Of a stretch of DNA of 64,000 nucleotides, positions 59,512-64,000 are shown in pieces. Position numbers and translations under genes: made by a program. Source of the DNA: Roseibacterium elongatum DSM 19469 (GTDB lineage: Bacteria > Pseudomonadota > Alphaproteobacteria > Rhodobacterales > Rhodobacteraceae); contig NZ_CP004372.1 in assembly GCF_000590925.1 (NCBI RefSeq), positions 196,001-260,000 on the forward strand, given 5' to 3'. Position 1 is the first letter of the stretch. Each line of letters starts with the position of its first letter. The notes beneath the pieces are model-generated. The model saw only the letters and a program-made list of their open reading frames with translations. It searched no databases and was not told the DNA's origin.

Positions 59512-60867
59512 TTACCCCGCGATCTGCGGGTAATGCGGCGCGTAGATCCCGGCGAGGCGGGCGATGGCGGCCTCGGGTGTCATCTCTTCGCTTTCGCCGG
59601 TGCGGCGGCTGGTCAACTCGACCATGCCGGATTTGAGGCCCCGCGGCCCCACAGTGATGCGCCAGGGCAGGCCGATCAGGTCCATCGTGGCGAATTTCGC
59701 ACCGGCCCGTTCGGAGCGGTCGTCATAGAGCGGTTCCAGCCCCTTGGCCGTGACCGCCTTGTACAGGTCCTCGCAGGCCGCGTCGCAACCGGCATCGCCC
59801 TGTTTGAGGTTCACGATCCCCACCTGGTAGGGCGTCACGCCCTCGGGCCAGATGATGCCGTTCTCGTCATGGCTGGCCTCGATGATCGCCCCGACGAGGC
59901 GGCTGACGCCGATCCCGTGCGACCCCATATGCACCGGCACGCGGCCACCCTGCCCGTCATCGACAACGGCGCCCATGGCCTCGGAATACTTGGTGCCGAA
60001 ATAGAAGATCTGGCCCACCTCGATGCCGCGCGCAACGCGGCGGCGTTCCTCGGGAACGTCGGCCCAAACGGCCTCGTCATGGGTTTCGTCGGTGCGGGCG
60101 TAGCGGCTGGTGAATTCCTCCAGCACGGCGCGGCACTGGTCGTGGCTGTCATAATCGATCGTGCGGTCGCCGAATTTCAGATCGGTGATCTCGCTGTCAT
60201 AGAACACTTCGGACTCGCCCGTCTCGGCCAACACCAGGAATTCATGCGTGTCGTCGCCGCCGATCGGGCCGCTGTCGGCGCGCATCGGGATCGCCTGAAG
60301 GCCCATGCGCTCGTAGGTACGCAGGTAGCTGACGAGGTGGCGGTTATAGGCGTGCAGCGCGTCCTCTTTGGTCAGGTCGAAATTGTAACCATCCTTCATC
60401 AGAAACTCGCGGCCCCGCATCACGCCGAACCGCGGGCGGATCTCGTCACGGAATTTCCATTGGATGTGGTAGAGGGTCAGCGGCAGATCCTTGTAGCTGG
60501 TCACGTGGCTGCGAAAGATATCGGTGATCAGCTCTTCGTTGGTGGGACCATAGAGCATGTCGCGATCATGGCGGTCGCGGATGCGCAGCATCTCGGGGCC
60601 ATAGGCGTCATAGCGGCCCGATTCCTTCCACAGGTCGGCCGATTGCAGGGTCGGCATCAGCATCGGGATGTGACCGGCGCGCACCTGTTCCTCGTGGACG
60701 ATCTGTTCGATCCGGCGCAGAACCTTGTAGCCAAGCGGCAGCCAGGAATAGATCCCGGCGCTGGCCTGTTTGATCATGCCCGCGCGCAGCATGTAGCGGT
60801 GGCTGACGATCTGCGCCTCGGCGGGCGTTTCTTTGAGAACGGGAAGGAAGTATCGGGAAAGGCGCAT
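59512..60867 (-). CDS. proS: Prolyl-tRNA synthetase (short alphaproteobacterial type)
   Basis: ProS charges tRNA-Pro. The 451-residue protein has class II motif 1 ([21 protein letters not shown]), motif 2 ([25 protein letters not shown]), motif 3 ([15 protein letters not shown]) and a C-terminal anticodon-binding domain. It lacks the large editing insertion of bacterial-type ProS, as normal in alphaproteobacteria. An upstream small membrane-protein gene is on the same strand, 70 bp away. Confidence 0.97.
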   Translation of the reverse strand: MRLSRYFLPVLKETPAEAQIVSHRYMLRAGMIKQASAGIYSWLPLGYKVLRRIEQIVHEEQVRAGHIPMLMPTLQSADLWKESGRYDAYGPEMLRIRDRHDRDMLYGPTNEELITDIFRSHVTSYKDLPLTLYHIQWKFRDEIRPRFGVMRGREFLMKDGYNFDLTKEDALHAYNRHLVSYLRTYERMGLQAIPMRADSGPIGGDDTHEFLVLAETGESEVFYDSEITDLKFGDRTIDYDSHDQCRAVLEEFTSRYARTDETHDEAVWADVPEERRRVARGIEVGQIFYFGTKYSEAMGAVVDDGQGGRVPVHMGSHGIGVSRLVGAIIEASHDENGIIWPEGVTPYQVGIVNLKQGDAGCDAACEDLYKAVTAKGLEPLYDDRSERAGAKFATMDLIGLPWRITVGPRGLKSGMVELTSRRTGESEEMTPEAAIARLAGIYAPHYPQIAG

Positions 60868-60937
60868 CTGGCGAACCCTTTGAAACCTGAGTGTCCAGAC
60901 GGGTCTAAGCCAAGGCGAAACCGCTCACAAGCGGTGC

Positions 60938-61147
60938 TCAGACATTCGGCGCCCCGCCGGACGGGGCGGCAGAGCCGCCGCCGCGCGGTCCCGGCGCGGG
61001 GCGCGACGGGGGGCGGTCGATTCCCCAGCCGCCCGAGGGGGTGCCATACACACCGGCCTCGGCCGGGCGCATCCCGATCCACAGCGTGGCGGCGACCAGG
61101 ACGATCAGGGCGATCAAGGCCATCGAAAGCGTCTTCAGAACCGACAT
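60938..61147 (-). CDS. Small membrane or secreted protein, Gly/Pro-rich tail
   Basis: The 69-residue product has one hydrophobic helix (LSMALIALIVLVAATLWIG) and a Gly/Pro/Ser/Arg-rich C-terminal tail (GGWGIDRPPSRPAPGPRGG). No family is recognised. GGAGG lies a few bases before the ATG. Location between proS and the tiny membrane protein gene suggests a small coding gene rather than a random frame, but this is weak. Confidence 0.6.
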   Translation of the reverse strand: MSVLKTLSMALIALIVLVAATLWIGMRPAEAGVYGTPSGGWGIDRPPSRPAPGPRGGGSAAPSGGAPNV

Positions 61148-61321
61148 GGCGGCCTCCTGTTTCTCAGGAACGGTCCGATCCTGCGCCGCACGACCATCCG
61201 TCGACAGTCAGGCAAACCCGATCCAGCCGCAAAAGCGGGCCCGCAGGATCAGGCAGGGGGATCCGGGGCCGGCCATGTGAAAGGGGAAAGGGGACAGCGG
61301 CCAGCCCCGGAAGAGACACAC

Positions 61322-61426
61322 CTAGATCGACATCGCCGAAACGGCCGAGGGGCCGAACACCATGACCGAAAACATCACGACAATCACGAAGACGAGGGAA
61401 TACGCGAGGTAGTTCAGCAAGGTCAT
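61322..61426 (-). CDS. Very small predicted membrane protein (34 residues)
   Basis: An ATG at 61426 opens a frame encoding MTLLNYLAYSLVFVIVVMF and then SVMVFGPSAVSAMSI, ending at TAG (61324-61322). It is almost entirely one membrane helix. The ribosome site is weak (GGAAATGATGCC). The hydrophobic pattern and codon bias look coding, but there is no homologue that I can name. Confidence 0.5.
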   Translation of the reverse strand: MTLLNYLAYSLVFVIVVMFSVMVFGPSAVSAMSI

Positions 61427-61520
61427 GGCATCATTTCCGGCACTGGTGCAAATCCAGGTGCTGACCTTACGTTAGGCCAGCGCGCCGGGGCACACTATGC
61501 GGGGAATCCCTACCACCCGG

Positions 61521-63098
61521 TTAAGCGCCGCCTTCGACGATGGGCTCGGCCCCGAGCGCGCCGGCAAGCGCCTTGAACCGGGCCTCGGTCACCTCGCCGA
61601 ACAGGGCGCGGCCTTGCTCGGTTTTCAACGTCAGGATCAACTCGTGCCGCTGCGGGCGATAGCGCAGCGCCCCGTGATCGGTCGGTTTCTCGACGGTGAA
61701 CATCGCGCCGAAGCGCATGGCGCGGCCGAGGATCTCGGCCTCGGTCACCTTGGCGGCCGGCAGCAGCGCCAGCAGCGCCTCGTCGAAACTGGTATTGGCG
61801 CGGTTGCCCTTGTAGCGGTGCAGCAGGGCCAGCCCCAGAAAGACGCGTTCGGCATGGGTCATCCCGCCCAGGTTGGCCCGCGTGGCATTGTCGAAACAGA
61901 CCTCGGCGCGGTAATCGGGATGCGCGCGCCAACTGACGTCATGCAGCAGGCAGGCGGCGCGGATCAGGCGGCGTTTCTCGGGGCGGGCGCGGGGAAACAG
62001 CGGCTCGACGAAATAATAGAGCGCGCGGCCGAACCCCGGCATCCGGGCCGAGGACGCCTCGGCATGGCGCGCGGCCTCGATCAGCGGGTCGCGTTGGCGC
62101 AGTGCCGGCGTCATCTGTTCATAAAGCAACCCCTCGCGGATCCCGTAAGAGGAAATCGCGACCTCCTGCGGCCTGAGTTCCCGCACAAGGCGTTTCAGCA
62201 CCTCGGAGGCCAGCGGCACCAGCCGCATCCGTTCGGCCGAGGTGCCGGTGCGGCTGCGCAGCGCATCGGGGTCGGTCTTGGCGATGAACTTGATCGTGTC
62301 GAGGATGGCCTTGGGCTTCATCCGGTATTCGTGCAGCACCTTGAGCGGGTAGCCGCGGCGTTCCATGTCGACCCGCGCGATGGCCCGCCAACTGCCCCCC
62401 ACCAGGAACAGGCGTTTGGGTTTGGTGTCGAAATGCGACGCCAACTCGCCCACGCGGGCCTTGATATGGGTGCGGACGGCCTTCTTGCCGCCCTTGATCC
62501 CCATCAGCTTCAGCGGCCCGAGATCGGAGGTCTTGCGCGTGCCCACCCGCCCGTCGCCGGTCAGCTGCGCCAGTTCCATGGACGAGCCGCCGATATCGCA
62601 GATCAACCCCTCGGCCCCCGGCCAGCCGACCAGCACCCCCTGGGCCGACAGCCGCGCCTCTTCCGCGCCATCGACGATGCGGATGTCCAGGCCCGTTTCG
62701 GCCTGCACCTCGGCGCGGAAGGCGGGGCCATCCTCGGCGTCGCGCACCGCCGCCGTCGCCACGGTCAAGAGCGGCGCCACCCCCATGCCCCGCGTCAGCG
62801 CGGCAAACCGGCGTAGCGCGGCCAGCGCGCGCACCCGCCCCTCGGGGTTCAGCCGACCGGTTTGCGCAAAGCCCGCACCCAGACCACACAGGATCTTTTC
62901 ATTGTAGAAATAGGCCGGGCTGCGCGCGGCCCCGTCGAACACCACCAGCCGGACCGAGTTCGACCCGATGTCGATCACGCCCACCCGCTTGAGCGCCTGC
63001 GCCTCGGGCGCATCGAACAGGGGCACGCCGAACGGCCCCCATTCGGGATGCAGTCCAACCGGGCTCGTGGGGCCCGAAGCCATCGCGCGCTGCGTCAT
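61521..63098 (-). CDS. ppx: Exopolyphosphatase / guanosine pentaphosphate phosphatase (Ppx/GppA)
   Basis: The 525-residue protein hydrolyses polyphosphate or pppGpp. It has the actin-like phosphate motifs VGVIDIGSNSVRLVVFD (about 38-55), ATAAVRDAEDG, and ICDIGGSSMELAQL, then a C-terminal HD-type domain with AACLLHDVSWRAHPDYRAE and FLGLALLHRYKG. The ATG at 63098 is the natural start. It follows ppk on the same strand with a 55-bp gap, so polyphosphate kinase and phosphatase form one unit. Confidence 0.93.
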   Translation of the reverse strand: MTQRAMASGPTSPVGLHPEWGPFGVPLFDAPEAQALKRVGVIDIGSNSVRLVVFDGAARSPAYFYNEKILCGLGAGFAQTGRLNPEGRVRALAALRRFAALTRGMGVAPLLTVATAAVRDAEDGPAFRAEVQAETGLDIRIVDGAEEARLSAQGVLVGWPGAEGLICDIGGSSMELAQLTGDGRVGTRKTSDLGPLKLMGIKGGKKAVRTHIKARVGELASHFDTKPKRLFLVGGSWRAIARVDMERRGYPLKVLHEYRMKPKAILDTIKFIAKTDPDALRSRTGTSAERMRLVPLASEVLKRLVRELRPQEVAISSYGIREGLLYEQMTPALRQRDPLIEAARHAEASSARMPGFGRALYYFVEPLFPRARPEKRRLIRAACLLHDVSWRAHPDYRAEVCFDNATRANLGGMTHAERVFLGLALLHRYKGNRANTSFDEALLALLPAAKVTEAEILGRAMRFGAMFTVEKPTDHGALRYRPQRHELILTLKTEQGRALFGEVTEARFKALAGALGAEPIVEGGA

Positions 63099-63153
63099 GG
63101 GCAAAGTGTTTGCACGGGGCCATGGACCGCGTCAATCGTCACGCGCGCGCGCC

Positions 63154-64000
63154 TCAATCCTCTCCATGCGTCAATTCGGGCACATCCTTGGCCCCGGCCG
63201 ACCCGCGCCCGGACAGCGACGGGTTTTCCATGAAGAAACGGTGGCAGGAAAACGGGTTGTCCAGCTGCGACAGGTCGGGGCGCAGGAAACTGCCATCGGG
63301 TTGCAGCACCCACGATTGCGCCACATCGGCCAGGTTCGCCGCCATGATCTGGCTGACGATCTGCGCCTTGACCGTGTTGTTGGTGCATTCGACCAGCGTT
63401 TCCACCCGACGGTTGAGGTTGCGCCCCATCCAGTCGGCCGACGAGATGAAGACCCGCGCCTTTTTCGACGGCAACCCTGTGCCGTTGCCGAAACAGACGA
63501 TGCGGCTGTGTTCGAGGAACCGGCCCACGATGGATTTCACGCGGATGTTTTCCGACAGCCCCTTCACGCCGGGGCGGATGCCGCAGATGCCGCGGATCAC
63601 CAGATCGATCTTCACGCCCGCCTGGCTGGCCTCGTACAGCGCATCGATCACGTCGGGTTCGATCAGGCTGTTCATCTTGGCCCAGACCATCGCGGGCTTG
63701 CCGGCGCGGGCATGCTCGGCCTCGGCGCGCAGGTTCTCGATGATCGTCGACTTCAACGTCAGGGGCGAGATCGACAGGTTTTCCAGCCCCTCGGGTTCGG
63801 CATAACCGCCCACGTAGTTGAAGACCTTGGTGGCATCGCGTCCCAACGCATCGTCGCAGGTGAACAGCGACAGGTCGGTATAGATGCGCGCCGTGATGGG
63901 ATGGTAGTTTCCTGTCCCGAAATGGGTATAGGTCACCAGCCGGTCGCCCTCGCGCCGGACCACGGTGCTGATCTTGGCATGGGTCTTGTAGGTGATGAAC
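63154..64000 (-). CDS. ppk1: Polyphosphate kinase, C-terminal part (5' end outside window)
   Basis: Ppk makes polyphosphate from ATP. The partial sequence (about 282 residues) carries [79 protein letters not shown] with the second catalytic His, [17 protein letters not shown] and a C-terminal tail. The first histidine motif and N-terminus lie beyond 64000. It continues into ppx downstream. Confidence 0.95.
   Translation of the reverse strand, partial: FITYKTHAKISTVVRREGDRLVTYTHFGTGNYHPITARIYTDLSLFTCDDALGRDATKVFNYVGGYAEPEGLENLSISPLTLKSTIIENLRAEAEHARAGKPAMVWAKMNSLIEPDVIDALYEASQAGVKIDLVIRGICGIRPGVKGLSENIRVKSIVGRFLEHSRIVCFGNGTGLPSKKARVFISSADWMGRNLNRRVETLVECTNNTVKAQIVSQIMAANLADVAQSWVLQPDGSFLRPDLSQLDNPFSCHRFFMENPSLSGRGSAGAKDVPELTHGED

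Overview
The window is a GC-rich (by eye about 65-70% GC), gene-dense chromosomal segment of an alphaproteobacterium, most likely a member of the Rhodobacteraceae (Roseobacter/Rhodobacter group). Pointers are the phaZ / phaC-phaP-phaR polyhydroxybutyrate locus, the order yajC-secD-secF-TSUP-Mth938, the short alphaproteobacterial ProS, and a bchE-bchJ pair with a TGT-N12-ACA (PpsR/CrtJ-type) site upstream. That pair implies bacteriochlorophyll synthesis, so the organism is probably an aerobic anoxygenic or purple phototroph. There are no rRNA or tRNA genes that I can see and no CRISPR array.

Layout. 1-4.4 kb: amine/amino-acid catabolism (end of a glutamine-synthetase-like gene, FAD amine oxidase, two PLP aminotransferases). 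4.4-9.0 kb: polyhydroxybutyrate synthesis, granule and breakdown genes with three PhaR operators (CTGC-N3-GCAG). 9.0-11.3 kb: an SDR dehydrogenase and an HpsN-like dehydrogenase. 12.1-19.8 kb: a LacI-controlled sugar ABC-uptake operon with a GH63-type hydrolase and two structurally odd permeases. 20-23 kb: two alpha/beta hydrolases and an MFS carrier. 23-26 kb: thrS and a zinc-type reductase. 27-29.7 kb: a bufferin-type operon (peptide precursor, MNIO enzyme, partner, DoxX). 30-33 kb: cold-shock protein, glycosyltransferase, pentapeptide protein. 33.4-37.5 kb: Sec accessory operon. 37.7-46.4 kb: VWA protein, glyoxalase, thyX, a DUF3800 gene, an IS3-family element inside a DUF2177 gene, serS, surE-pcm. 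46.5-52.8 kb: NlpD-like lipoprotein, bchJ-bchE, cfa, SMR pump, a HAD-like protein without its catalytic aspartates. 53-56.4 kb: carB. 56.4-58 kb: an AT-rich island and an orphan BrnA-like antitoxin. 58.2-64 kb: trypsin-like protease, proS, ppx and the end of ppk.

Beyond genes the window carries several dispersed non-coding families. Six copies of a roughly 90-140 bp element end in a 22-bp block (GCATATTT...GGATAAAGATG); each starts just after a gene's stop codon and has the same orientation as that gene. Three 11-bp-period TGTAC iteron clusters occur. Three GTAGGGCGGGA...TCCCGCC palindromes each lie beside a compositionally different gene or gene block. Stacked perfect hairpins follow some genes.

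Caution on sequence quality: five genes (phaR, the SDR, the MFS carrier, the zinc-type reductase and bufC) have apparent frameshifts, and all six sites lie in runs of 4-6 C or G. These look more like base-calling errors than real mutations, and I annotate the genes as probably intact in the organism.
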